A stretch of 14,535 nt of DNA, taken from Bacteriovoracaceae bacterium. Lineage in GTDB: Bacteria > Bdellovibrionota > UBA1018. Below are positions 1 through 6,064 of this stretch, in pieces (the first letter of the stretch is position 1; every line of letters begins with the position of its first letter). The stretch spans positions 1-14,535 of the forward strand of contig CANFHS010000030.1 of the NCBI GenBank assembly GCA_947446835.1. Reading direction: 5' to 3'. Position numbers and translations under genes: made by a program. The notes below the pieces were generated by a model. It saw nothing but the letters and a program-made list of their open reading frames with translations. It had not been told where the DNA came from and did no database searches.

Positions 1-1
1 G

Positions 2-625
2 TGCGTCTGCGCGGAGGTCCGCCCGGTCACCACCCGGCTGCATGTCCTGATCCTGCAGCACCCCCAGGAGCCCGACAAGGAGCTGGGCTCGGCCCGCCTG
101 GCGCACCTGGCACTGCCCAACTCCACGCTCAAGATCGGCCTTTCCTGGCGCAACCTGGGCCACGCCCTGGGACGCGAAGCCGACCCCAAACGCTGGGCCG
201 TGCTCTACCTGGGCAGCGGCCTGCGCGGCCAGAGTCGTCGCAGCGCCGCTCTGGTGGACAAGACCGGCCAGCCACTCCCGGACCACGACGCGGTCCAGGC
301 CGGGCTGGAAGGCATCGTCATCCTGGATGGCACCTGGAGCCAGGCCAAGACGCTCTGGTGGCGCAACGCCTGGCTGCTGAAGCTGAGGCGCACGATCCTG
401 GTGCCGCGCGAACCCTCACTCTACCGGGAGCTGCGCAGGGAGCCTCGCAAGGAATGCGTGTCGACCATCGAGTCCATCGGACTTTCGCTGGCGGGCCTGG
501 GCGAGAAAGTTCCCGTGGCCGAGGAGCTGCAGCGCCTGTTCGGGCTTCTGCTGGACCGTCAGCGGCAACGACTCCGGGAAAAAAAGCGCCTCAGCGGCGC
601 TTCCCGGACTTCTGCGAATTCTTGA
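2..625 (+). CDS. DTW-domain tRNA-uridine aminocarboxypropyltransferase, 5'-truncated
   Basis: The 3' end of a gene whose start lies left of the window; 207 residues are present, read in the frame starting at base 2. Visible motifs: the first residues are CVCAEVRPV, the end of the Cys-rich (probably metal-binding) N-terminal motif of DTW proteins; then LILQHPQE; SARLAHLALPNS; and the family signature DGTW at 326-337, followed by SQAKTLWWRN. Known for the family (E. coli TapT/TuaA, human DTWD1/2): SAM-dependent transfer of a 3-amino-3-carboxypropyl group to a tRNA uridine in the cytoplasm. The exact tRNA position cannot be told from this. The basic C-terminal tail (RQRQRLREKKR) may contact RNA. 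The last 35 bases overlap the convergent gene 591-881 and run through that gene's terminator hairpin. Confident in family, not in substrate. Confidence 0.88.
   Translation, partial: CVCAEVRPVTTRLHVLILQHPQEPDKELGSARLAHLALPNSTLKIGLSWRNLGHALGREADPKRWAVLYLGSGLRGQSRRSAALVDKTGQPLPDHDAVQAGLEGIVILDGTWSQAKTLWWRNAWLLKLRRTILVPREPSLYRELRREPRKECVSTIESIGLSLAGLGEKVPVAEELQRLFGLLLDRQRQRLREKKRLSGASRTSANS
579..602 (-). terminator. Rho-independent terminator overlapping a stop codon
   Basis: Read on the minus strand: arm AAGCGCC (602-596), 5-nt loop GCTGA (595-591), arm GGCGCTT (590-584), then further Ts to 579. The stop codon TGA of gene 591-881 lies in the loop. The hairpin also lies inside the last codons of the convergent DTW gene; on the plus strand the run of A precedes the stem, so it should not terminate that transcript. 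Confidence 0.85.
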
Positions 626-881
626 GCATGTCCATGGCAGCCTTGAGCTGGGCTTCCATGTTCTGGCCGCCCCGCGCGCCCGGCATTCCACCGGGCATTC
701 CTCCGCGCATCCCGCCCATCATTCCCTGCATCTGCGCCAGCGCATCGCCCATGTTCTTGGCGTTCGGGAAGGCCATCTTGAGCATCTGATCGCTGGCCTG
801 CTTCAGCTTCAGGAAAACCACGACGTTGATCGCGGTCAGGACGGCAACGGAAACCCAGCTGACGATGATCCAGAATGACAT
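591..881 (-). CDS. Small Met/Gly-rich membrane protein, unknown function
   Basis: 96 residues. Residues about 4-24 form one hydrophobic segment (WIIVSWVSVAVLTAINVVVF), probably an uncleaved anchor. Then a helix rich in Met, Gln and Lys, a low-complexity stretch at about 51-72 built from GGM/GGMPG units, and a basic tail (KSQ/KSGKRR type). GGM repeats also occur at the C-terminus of GroEL, and Met-rich flexible segments occur in the SRP54 M domain and copper-binding proteins; none of these is shown to be homologous. It starts 35 nt after the stop of the lipoprotein at 917-1645 and has no good Shine-Dalgarno, so it is probably co-transcribed with that gene. The terminator at 579-602 closes the unit. 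I do not recognise the family. Confidence 0.72.
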   Translation of the reverse strand: MSFWIIVSWVSVAVLTAINVVVFLKLKQASDQMLKMAFPNAKNMGDALAQMQGMMGGMRGGMPGGMPGARGGQNMEAQLKAAMDMLKNSQKSGKRR

Positions 882-916
882 AGTGGCGGCAACCTAACCC
901 AAGGGCCCGGACCGGC

Positions 917-1645
917 TCAAGGCCATTCGCCCTCGTCCCGCAGGCCTTGGTTGAACGCCTCCTCGCCCAGACACTGCCGACAAAGGGCGTCGGAGAGCCG
1001 GCGCGATGGCAGCTCGCCCCGATCCCCCGAAAAAAGCGGGGTCAGGGCCGCGGCCCCGAGCCAGCGGTCCAGGGCGGCGTGATCGGCAGGCGGGGGGACC
1101 AGGGGAAAGTCGACCCGCAGGTTCCACTTTTTCCAGGGCATCCGAACCCCGAAAACCAGGCCCGCCTCCAGGTCCAGGCGCGTGGCAAAGCATTCCATGC
1201 GCTGATCGGGGCGGGCCATGAAGATCATTTCCCGGGGCACCGGAATCCGCGGCAGCGTGGCCGCCAGGCAGGCCGGCGCATCTTCGGTATCCAGGAGCTC
1301 CAGCCAGGGCTCGGCCTCGGGATGCAGGCGGTACCGCACGAAGCGCGTTTCGCGGATCGAGCCCAGGCAAGCCCGAAGCGCCGCGTGATCCAGCTTCGTG
1401 AACAGGGTCGCCACGCCAGCGCAGTCCAGCTTTGCATCCGGCAATGGCCGGCTCGTGTAATCCGCGTCGCCGGGCACCGCATGAGGATCGGCTCCCGGCC
1501 CCGCGGGGCGCCGCACCTGCAGGTGATGCGGAAATATTTTTCCAATCCCGCGCGGCGCGGGCTTTGCGCCAGAACACGCGGAAATACCGACACAAAGCAG
1601 GACGAGCAGAACCACCACGCGCGCCGGAAAATGCCCCTGGACCAT
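917..1645 (-). CDS. Predicted lipoprotein, unknown function
   Basis: 242 residues. The N-terminus is a typical lipoprotein signal: a short basic start, hydrophobic VVVLLVLLCVGIS, lipobox I-S-A-C with the lipidated Cys at residue 24. The mature part has scattered cysteines including a late CRQC pair, which suggests disulfides in the periplasm, and no enzyme motif I recognise. An in-frame ATG 36 nt upstream (1681) would put 12 non-signal residues in front of the signal peptide, so I chose 1645. At 1645 there is no Shine-Dalgarno, but a TAAAAT -10-like hexamer ends 7 nt before the ATG, so the mRNA may be leaderless. Divergent to the lipoprotein at 1732; followed by the small membrane protein 591-881. 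Function unknown. Confidence 0.75.
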   Translation of the reverse strand: MVQGHFPARVVVLLVLLCVGISACSGAKPAPRGIGKIFPHHLQVRRPAGPGADPHAVPGDADYTSRPLPDAKLDCAGVATLFTKLDHAALRACLGSIRETRFVRYRLHPEAEPWLELLDTEDAPACLAATLPRIPVPREMIFMARPDQRMECFATRLDLEAGLVFGVRMPWKKWNLRVDFPLVPPPADHAALDRWLGAAALTPLFSGDRGELPSRRLSDALCRQCLGEEAFNQGLRDEGEWP

Positions 1646-1652
1646 GACACGT

Positions 1653-1681
1653 ATTTTAGCCGCGGCACATCGGTTGCACAA
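1653..1681 (-). promoter_or_regulatory. Candidate sigma-70-type promoter (leftward)
   Basis: On the minus strand: TTGTGC (1681-1676), 17-nt spacer, TAAAAT (1658-1653). The -10 is a good match and the -35 is half-matching. Predicted +1 is at 1646-1645, the first base of the ATG of the leftward lipoprotein. It overlaps the rightward sigma-54-type promoter at 1663-1678 completely. Confidence 0.4.
1663..1678 (+). promoter_or_regulatory. Sigma-54-type promoter for lipoprotein gene 1732
   Basis: CGGCACATCGGTTGCA against the consensus TGGCACR-N4-TTGCW: 11 of 12 specified positions match, with the GG (-24) and GC (-12) at correct spacing. Predicted +1 is about 1689, giving a leader of about 43 nt that carries the AAGGAGA ribosome site (1716-1722). 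The 13 bases CGGTTGCACAACG (1671-1683) recur exactly in the promoter at 5914-5929. Confidence 0.75.
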
Positions 1682-1731
1682 CGCGCCCCCGCGTTCGAGT
1701 CACCAACCCTTTTCCAAGGAGACCGTTTCCC

Positions 1732-2625
1732 ATGCGTCCAAACCTGAAGCTTCTTGCGACGGCACCCGCCCTTGCCCTCCTCCTGGGGGCCTGCTCCAGC
1801 CAGACCACCGGCCCCAGGCCGGCGGCCGCCACGGGCAAACAGCTCCCGCCAGCCAGCTGGAAACTGCACCTCAAGGCCTCGTGTCCCACCGGGACCGCGC
1901 CCGAATCCTGCGTGGGGGCCTACGGCTTCACGCTCCTGGAGTCGGGACGCTTCGAGGTGGGCCCCGGCCCGCACGGCGAGACCTGGGGCGGCCAGATCGA
2001 AGCGGACGAGCTGGAGACGGTCAAGGGCAACCTCGACACCCTGATCCAGGACCCCGCCATCCTGTCGCAGCAGAGTGTACGCTGCGAGGACCTGCAGACC
2101 GAAGATTCCCGCGAGGAGCAGCTTTCCTTCTCGCGCGGCGGTGACCCGCGCGAGCTGTCGCGCTACCAGGGCAAGCAGTTCTGCGCGATCGGCGGCAAGC
2201 AGGGCCCTGCCTCGAGCCTGCACCAGGCGGTGCTGGTCCTGGCCAAACGTCACTACCCGACGCCGTTCCCGAGCAGCTGCCTGGAACGCGCCCAGGCGGT
2301 CGAGTCCCTCTACGGGGCGCTGACCGGTTGCCAGAAGGACGCGGACTGCACCTACCTGGACAACAGCTATGCCCCGATTCCGCCCCAGGCCGTGGGCTAC
2401 GTGGCGCTCGAGAACTGCACCTGGGTTCCGACGCTTCCCGTGGCCAACGCGGCATTGGTGCATGATGCGCAGGACCGGCTGGTGGCCGGCCTCCAGGAGG
2501 CCCGCCAGGTCTGCGGCGCCCAGCTGACCCGGGTCGGCTGCCCCGGGCTGCGCGGGTTCCAGTCCAATTCCGCTCCGCCCGTGTGCGATGCGGGCACCTG
2601 CAAGGTGAATCCCTCGGTGCGCTGA
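1732..2625 (+). CDS. Predicted Cys-rich lipoprotein, unknown function
   Basis: 297 residues. Start supported by AAGGAGA nine bases upstream of the ATG. Signal peptide MRPNLKLL followed by a hydrophobic run and lipobox L-G-A-C, lipidated Cys at residue 21; the next residues SSQTTG are compatible with an outer-membrane lipoprotein. The mature part is rich in cysteines through to the C-terminus (for example GCQKDADC and VCDAGTC), which points to a disulfide-rich periplasmic or surface domain. The CxxDxDC-type cluster resembles small Cys motifs common in secreted proteins of myxobacteria and relatives (general knowledge, not a family assignment). The promoter at 1663-1678 suggests sigma-54 control. 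I do not recognise the fold. Confidence 0.82.
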   Translation: MRPNLKLLATAPALALLLGACSSQTTGPRPAAATGKQLPPASWKLHLKASCPTGTAPESCVGAYGFTLLESGRFEVGPGPHGETWGGQIEADELETVKGNLDTLIQDPAILSQQSVRCEDLQTEDSREEQLSFSRGGDPRELSRYQGKQFCAIGGKQGPASSLHQAVLVLAKRHYPTPFPSSCLERAQAVESLYGALTGCQKDADCTYLDNSYAPIPPQAVGYVALENCTWVPTLPVANAALVHDAQDRLVAGLQEARQVCGAQLTRVGCPGLRGFQSNSAPPVCDAGTCKVNPSVR

Positions 2626-2744
2626 GCTCAGCACCGGCCGTTCACCTCCAAGCTGCAATGCCCGCCCTCGGGGCGTCGGAACCGGGAAGATGACTCTTAC
2701 CCCCGGAGCCGGCGCCCCGAGTCCGTTCAGGGCGATGGCAAAGC

Positions 2745-2760
2745 CGGCACCCCGATTGCA
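2745..2760 (+). promoter_or_regulatory. Sigma-54-type promoter for lipoprotein gene 2789
   Basis: CGGCACCCCGATTGCA: core GGCAC-N5-TTGC is exact and 10 of 12 specified consensus positions match (C for T at position 1, C for R at position 7). Predicted +1 is about 2771, so the leader would be about 18 nt, carrying GGGGGAT near 2773-2779. The site lies inside the longest possible reading frame upstream (2690), which argues that the true start is 2789. The rest of 2626-2744 holds only a short CGCCC/GGGCG stem without a T run. Confidence 0.65.
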
Positions 2761-2788
2761 TTCCGACGGACCGGGGGATTCGTCAAAC

Positions 2789-3349
2789 ATGCGCAGGCTT
2801 GCTGGAACTCGCAGGAACTGGGGACTTCTCATCGCGCTAGGCGCGACTTCGCTGGTGGGCTGCGAAATGAAGGACGCCGCCGACCTGGGGCGCGACCAGC
2901 AGATCCCGACCCTCGAGGAGGCCGCAGGCTGGGACGGAGCCGTCGTGGAGGGCGTCGACCACTACGTCATCACCGTCAAGATCAAGGTCACCGGGCATTA
3001 CGAGGTGGACCGCAACCGGTGCCGCTTCCGCGAGGACTTCGGTCCGCTCCCGCTGGACGAATGGAACCGCCTGGCGCGCGCCATGAACGCGGCCATGAAA
3101 AGTACTCCGCCGCGAGAACCCGTGTGCGTGACGTTGCGGAACGGCAACGGCATGGACGACAAGATCTACTATTTGAAGGGCTCGGATCGTCGCCTGCTGT
3201 TCGAGGTCAAGTACGGGGCCTCAGGACCCGAGGCCTGTACCGAGGTCATCGGGAACCCGAAGCTGGCGCAGGACGCGGCCGACATGCTCAACCGCAGCGC
3301 CATCCGCGCGGCCTGGGAAGGCTGCGACGGCATGCCCCCCCTGAACTGA
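2789..3349 (+). CDS. Predicted lipoprotein, unknown function
   Basis: 186 residues from the chosen ATG. Residues 1-25 are a lipoprotein signal: basic MRRLAGTRRN, hydrophobic WGLLIALGATS, lipobox L-V-G-C, Cys25 followed by Glu. An in-frame ATG at 2690 would add 33 residues ahead of the signal and lies upstream of the sigma-54-type promoter, so it is rejected. The mature domain starts with a short acidic linker, then an apparently beta-rich stretch (HYVITVKIKVTGHYEV), a helical EWNRLARAMNAAM segment and conserved-looking single cysteines spaced along the chain. The order 'strand, EW/DELE helix, Cys' loosely recalls the upstream lipoprotein 1732-2625, but I cannot claim homology. Ends 7 bases from the stop of convergent plsC. 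Function unknown. Confidence 0.78.
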   Translation: MRRLAGTRRNWGLLIALGATSLVGCEMKDAADLGRDQQIPTLEEAAGWDGAVVEGVDHYVITVKIKVTGHYEVDRNRCRFREDFGPLPLDEWNRLARAMNAAMKSTPPREPVCVTLRNGNGMDDKIYYLKGSDRRLLFEVKYGASGPEACTEVIGNPKLAQDAADMLNRSAIRAAWEGCDGMPPLN

Positions 3350-3356
3350 TCTACGG

Positions 3357-4079
3357 TCAAGCCTGGGCGGCAGTCTTGAGGTCGGCCAAGGCCTGGAGCA
3401 TGGACTCGCGCACCTTCTGGCTGAGCCCGTCCACCTCTTCGCGAGCAACACCCTGGGTGGGAACCGGGGGCAGCACCTTGACCCGGACCACTCCTTGGCC
3501 GAAGCGCCCCTTGCGGAACATGGGCCGGTAATCCGAGATCACGATCGGAACGATGGGGACCTGCGCAGCGATGGCCAGGTGGAACGCCCCCTTCTTGAAC
3601 GGCAACAGCGGCTGATCCGTCCGGTTGCGCGTGCCTTCCGGAAACAGCAGCACCGAGGCCCGGCGCTCCCGGATCAGGCGCGCGGCCTTCTCGAGGCTGG
3701 CCATGGCGCGGCTCCGGTTGCCCCGGTCGATGGAAATGTTTCCTGTGGCCATCCAGGCCAGATTGAAAAGCGGCACCCAATTCAGCTCGCGCTTGCCCAC
3801 GGCCACGGTGCGACGCAGCCCAAAGGTGCCGTAGACAGGAAGATCAAAGGCGCTCTGGTGGTTGCCCAGGTAGAGGCACGGGCGATTGGCTTCTCCGAGG
3901 TGCTCGGCGCCCTCCAGCTCGACCCTCACCCGGGCCAGCGGCAGCATCCCGACGGACATGATCCGTCCAATGTCCGAGACCACGTTCAGGTCGCCCCAGC
4001 GCACCAGGGCCATGAAGAACCCCGCCAGGCAGGAAAGGAAGAACCAGAGGGTGGTCAGGATCAGCCGCAGGGTTGCCAT
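3357..4079 (-). CDS. plsC: 1-acyl-sn-glycerol-3-phosphate acyltransferase (PlsC family)
   Basis: 240 residues, the usual length. Transfers an acyl chain to lysophosphatidic acid to form phosphatidic acid at the cytoplasmic face of the inner membrane (family knowledge). Seen: N-terminal hydrophobic segment (about 5-26); catalytic NHQSAFD with the H-x4-D pair at His74/Asp79; FPEGTRN at 146-152, the glycerophosphate-binding block; FKKGAF at 161-166; and a late Pro-rich IVPIVI block. It follows the transglutaminase-like lipoprotein after a 33-nt gap with only a weak AAGG ribosome site, so it is probably co-transcribed. A second acyltransferase may exist elsewhere in the genome; acyl preference cannot be told here. 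Confidence 0.9.
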   Translation of the reverse strand: MATLRLILTTLWFFLSCLAGFFMALVRWGDLNVVSDIGRIMSVGMLPLARVRVELEGAEHLGEANRPCLYLGNHQSAFDLPVYGTFGLRRTVAVGKRELNWVPLFNLAWMATGNISIDRGNRSRAMASLEKAARLIRERRASVLLFPEGTRNRTDQPLLPFKKGAFHLAIAAQVPIVPIVISDYRPMFRKGRFGQGVVRVKVLPPVPTQGVAREEVDGLSQKVRESMLQALADLKTAAQA

Positions 4080-4112
4080 CGGCCTTGATCCAACCCGAGT
4101 TCGCCGTGGGGG

Positions 4113-5153
4113 TCAACCCGGATTGCCCAGAATCTCGTCCACCAGCCCGGTGTCGATTTCTGGATTCGCGCTGGCCCGTTGCAGCTCCTGGGGCATCGGA
4201 ATCAGGTAATTGGGGTGCATCTTGGAGTAGGAGTCCCCTTTCCATTCGCCGTACACGACGTCGAGCGTACCGTCGGATCGCGGGTTCCCCACCAGGTCGT
4301 AGGTGTACTCGAAGGGATGCGCCGGCACCTCGATGGAGTCGCGGTAACGCCGCTCCAGCATGCCTGAGGCCAGCACCTGCGCGCGGACGTGGACCCGCCC
4401 GGGATCGTGCGGGTCGGCAGTCACCTCCGTGCGGGCGTAGTGGACCGGGTAATTCCAGATCTGGCCTGTGGCATCGGCGTCCATGATGAAGGGCTGCTTC
4501 TTCTCGAAAAGCTGGACCTGCAGGAACCGGTGGAACTCCTCGGGGTACACCACGTTCCAATCCGCATCGGGGCCGGCCTCGAAGTTTCGCCCGTAGTGCA
4601 CCAGGGCCTCGGTCGACTCATAGGTCTTGAGAAGCAGCGCCTTCTGGTCGCCCACGCTGAAGGTGATGCCCATGACGGTGCGCGAAGCCAGGGGCGCGGG
4701 CGAAAGAAGCGAGGCAAAGGCCCACGCGTTGCACAGACCCTCCCAGCCCTGGGCCTCGCGGCCCCCCTTCTGCCAGGTGTCACGTTCCCAGGCGGCGGCC
4801 TGTTTGGGCACCGCCGGCGTCCTCCGGACCGAGTACTGGTCGTACTTGGCCAGCGGCGAGTCCTTGGCCAGGTTTCCCTGCCCGTCGCCAAAAAGCGCCG
4901 TGTCCTTGAGGGGGTAGTAGTAGGCCGACCAAGGTCGCTTGGACTCGGGCACCTCGCCCTCCTCGATCGCCCCTGCGCGCACCCTGAGGGGGCCGTAGTC
5001 CGAGATCACCGAGCGCCCGCGGCTGCCCGGACGCAAGGGCGGTCTCACCTCCTGGCGGCCATTTTGCCGGGTCGCGGGGTCAGAGGTGGGCCGCGCGCAA
5101 CCGGTCCAGCAACACCCTGCGGAGATCACCAGGAATGCCCAAGCCACCTTCAC
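4113..5153 (-). CDS. Transglutaminase-elicitor-like lipoprotein
   Basis: 346 residues, GTG start preceded 5 nt upstream by GAGGGGG. Lipoprotein-type signal with two candidate lipid cysteines (S-A-G-C at 14, W-T-G-C at 19). The body matches, by recognised motifs, the family of the secreted Phytophthora transglutaminase GP42: RPWSAYYYPLKD then SPLAKYDQY at about 99-107; GWEGLCNAWAFAS at about 136-148 with the presumed catalytic Cys141; GDQKALL at 168-174; FIMDADATGQIWNYPVHYA at about 222-240; EYTYDL and a YGEWKGDS block near 301-308. Family chemistry: protein Gln-Lys cross-linking or a related thiol acyl transfer; activity here is inferred. Membrane anchoring implies action on envelope or surface proteins. 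A terminator separates it from the gene upstream, and I see no separate promoter. Confidence 0.72.
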   Translation of the reverse strand: MKVAWAFLVISAGCCWTGCARPTSDPATRQNGRQEVRPPLRPGSRGRSVISDYGPLRVRAGAIEEGEVPESKRPWSAYYYPLKDTALFGDGQGNLAKDSPLAKYDQYSVRRTPAVPKQAAAWERDTWQKGGREAQGWEGLCNAWAFASLLSPAPLASRTVMGITFSVGDQKALLLKTYESTEALVHYGRNFEAGPDADWNVVYPEEFHRFLQVQLFEKKQPFIMDADATGQIWNYPVHYARTEVTADPHDPGRVHVRAQVLASGMLERRYRDSIEVPAHPFEYTYDLVGNPRSDGTLDVVYGEWKGDSYSKMHPNYLIPMPQELQRASANPEIDTGLVDEILGNPG

Positions 5154-5187
5154 GCTAACCCCCTCTCCCGGTCACGGGAACTTCAGG

Positions 5188-5235
5188 AAAAAAGACAGGG
5201 TCCTGACCTTTCCCTCACGGGCGGCCAGGACCCTG
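5188..5235 (-). terminator. Rho-independent terminator between two minus-strand genes
   Basis: Perfect 10-bp inverted repeat CAGGGTCCTG (5196-5205) and CAGGACCCTG (5226-5235), 20-nt loop; on the minus strand it is followed by six T (5193-5188). It sits just after the stop of gene 5244-5855 and ends about 35 nt before the GTG of the transglutaminase-like gene, leaving no room for a full promoter after it. Read-through or partial termination would therefore set expression of the downstream genes. Confidence 0.8.
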
Positions 5236-5243
5236 GGCACTGC

Positions 5244-5855
5244 TCAGACTCCGGGCTTGCCGCCTTCTTTCGGAGCCACACCGTTGGTGACGCCGCCGCA
5301 GGTGTCGATCATGCGACCGGTTTCGGTGGTCTGCACCAGCCGGGGATTGGCGCCTTTGCCCTTGTCGAGTTCGCCCGCGCAGAACTCGCCCAGCTCACCC
5401 TTGAACTCCATGATCTCCTCGCAGCTCACGACGCGCTCGGGAGCCGTGTAGATCTCGGTGACCTCCTTGAAGCGGGCGCAGCTGCCCACCTTGGCGTAAA
5501 CCGGCACATCCATCACGGCGGGCGCGACATGGTACTTGTCGGAGGTCACGGACACGGTGACCTGGCGGGTGCTCTGCAGGTTCACCTCGCCCGAAGCCGA
5601 TGCCACCCAGCTGGTCTGCGAGTTGGTGCACATCACCTTGATGTTCTGCGGAGCGCGCTGGCTGCCGAACTGGCTGGGATGAACGCAGGCTTCCTTGAAG
5701 TCCACCCAGCTCATGGCGCGGGTGACCTGGGGTGCACCCCCGTCTCCGTTGCCGTCTCCACCCCCCGGACCCTTGCCGTGGCCGTCGTCAGCGAACGCGC
5801 TGGCCCCGAAAGAAAGGGCGCACATCAGGAACAGAATGCTTGGTTTGAATGACAC
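5244..5855 (-). CDS. Secreted Cys-containing protein, unknown function
   Basis: 203 residues from GTG at 5855, chosen because GGGGAGG lies 9 nt upstream and because it opens a clean Sec signal peptide: MSFKP, a hydrophobic core, then cleavage after A-F-A (residue 22). The frame stays open upstream to 6518 but without any signal or ribosome site. The mature protein begins with a Gly/Asp-rich linker (DDGHGKGPGGGDGNGD) and carries six cysteines, enough for three disulfides, in the order EAC, VMC, GSC, VSC, EFC, DTC. No lipobox, so periplasmic or fully secreted. A sigma-54-type promoter, an mRNA 5' hairpin and a strong ribosome site precede it; a terminator follows. Family not recognised. Confidence 0.82.
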   Translation of the reverse strand: MSFKPSILFLMCALSFGASAFADDGHGKGPGGGDGNGDGGAPQVTRAMSWVDFKEACVHPSQFGSQRAPQNIKVMCTNSQTSWVASASGEVNLQSTRQVTVSVTSDKYHVAPAVMDVPVYAKVGSCARFKEVTEIYTAPERVVSCEEIMEFKGELGEFCAGELDKGKGANPRLVQTTETGRMIDTCGGVTNGVAPKEGGKPGV

Positions 5856-5880
5856 TTGGTTTTTCCTCCCCTGGAATTTC

Positions 5881-5902
5881 GCCGCTGCATGGGTGCAGCG
5901 GC
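5881..5902 (-). promoter_or_regulatory. 5'-terminal mRNA hairpin
   Basis: Perfect 9-bp inverted repeat GCCGCTGCA / TGCAGCGGC with a 4-nt loop. Its first base on the minus strand (5902) coincides with the +1 (about 5903) predicted from the sigma-54-type promoter, so the transcript of gene 5244-5855 would begin directly with this stem, leaving the ribosome site free downstream. Known for other mRNAs: a 5'-terminal stem protects against 5'-dependent decay. The role here is inferred. Confidence 0.6.
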
Positions 5903-5913
5903 GCCAGCCGTTG

Positions 5914-5929
5914 TGCAACCGGGGTGCCA
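5914..5929 (-). promoter_or_regulatory. Sigma-54-type promoter for secreted protein gene 5855
   Basis: Minus strand TGGCACCCCGGTTGCA: matches TGGCACR-N4-TTGCW at 11 of 12 specified positions (C instead of R at position 7). Predicted +1 is about 5903, giving a leader of about 48 nt. It shares the exact 13-mer CGGTTGCACAACG with the promoter at 1663-1678, extending past the -12 element. Confidence 0.78.
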
Positions 5930-6005
5930 GCCCGCATTCGCACCCGGACGGCCATCCGGCGCAGGACAGGACCCCGAAGCGGCTCCCCAGCCGCCCGAAA
6001 AGCAG

Positions 6006-6045
6006 CGGGCCCCATTGCAGCGCTCGACTTTGCAACGCGGGCCCG
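6006..6045. promoter_or_regulatory. Composite dyad, possible enhancer site
   Basis: Two nested inverted repeats share one centre near 6025: outer CGGGCCC (6006-6012) with GGGCCCG (6039-6045), inner TTGCA (6015-6019) with TGCAA (6031-6035). The centre is about 122 bp upstream of the +1 predicted for the promoter at 5914-5929, the usual range for activators of sigma-54 promoters. Function is inferred; a GC-rich background makes the outer arms less telling than the inner ones. The rest of 5930-6064 holds nothing else I can support. Confidence 0.35.
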
Positions 6046-6064
6046 GCGGGAAGTTCCAGGGCCC

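Noticed and set aside
2663..2676. Short stem CGCCC/GGGCG after the lipoprotein gene 1732-2625
   Set aside because: Five base pairs, no T run; expected by chance in GC-rich sequence.
4389..5852. A 487-codon open frame on the plus strand
   Set aside because: Antisense to the transglutaminase-like and secreted-protein genes, and it runs across a terminator hairpin; no motif seen.
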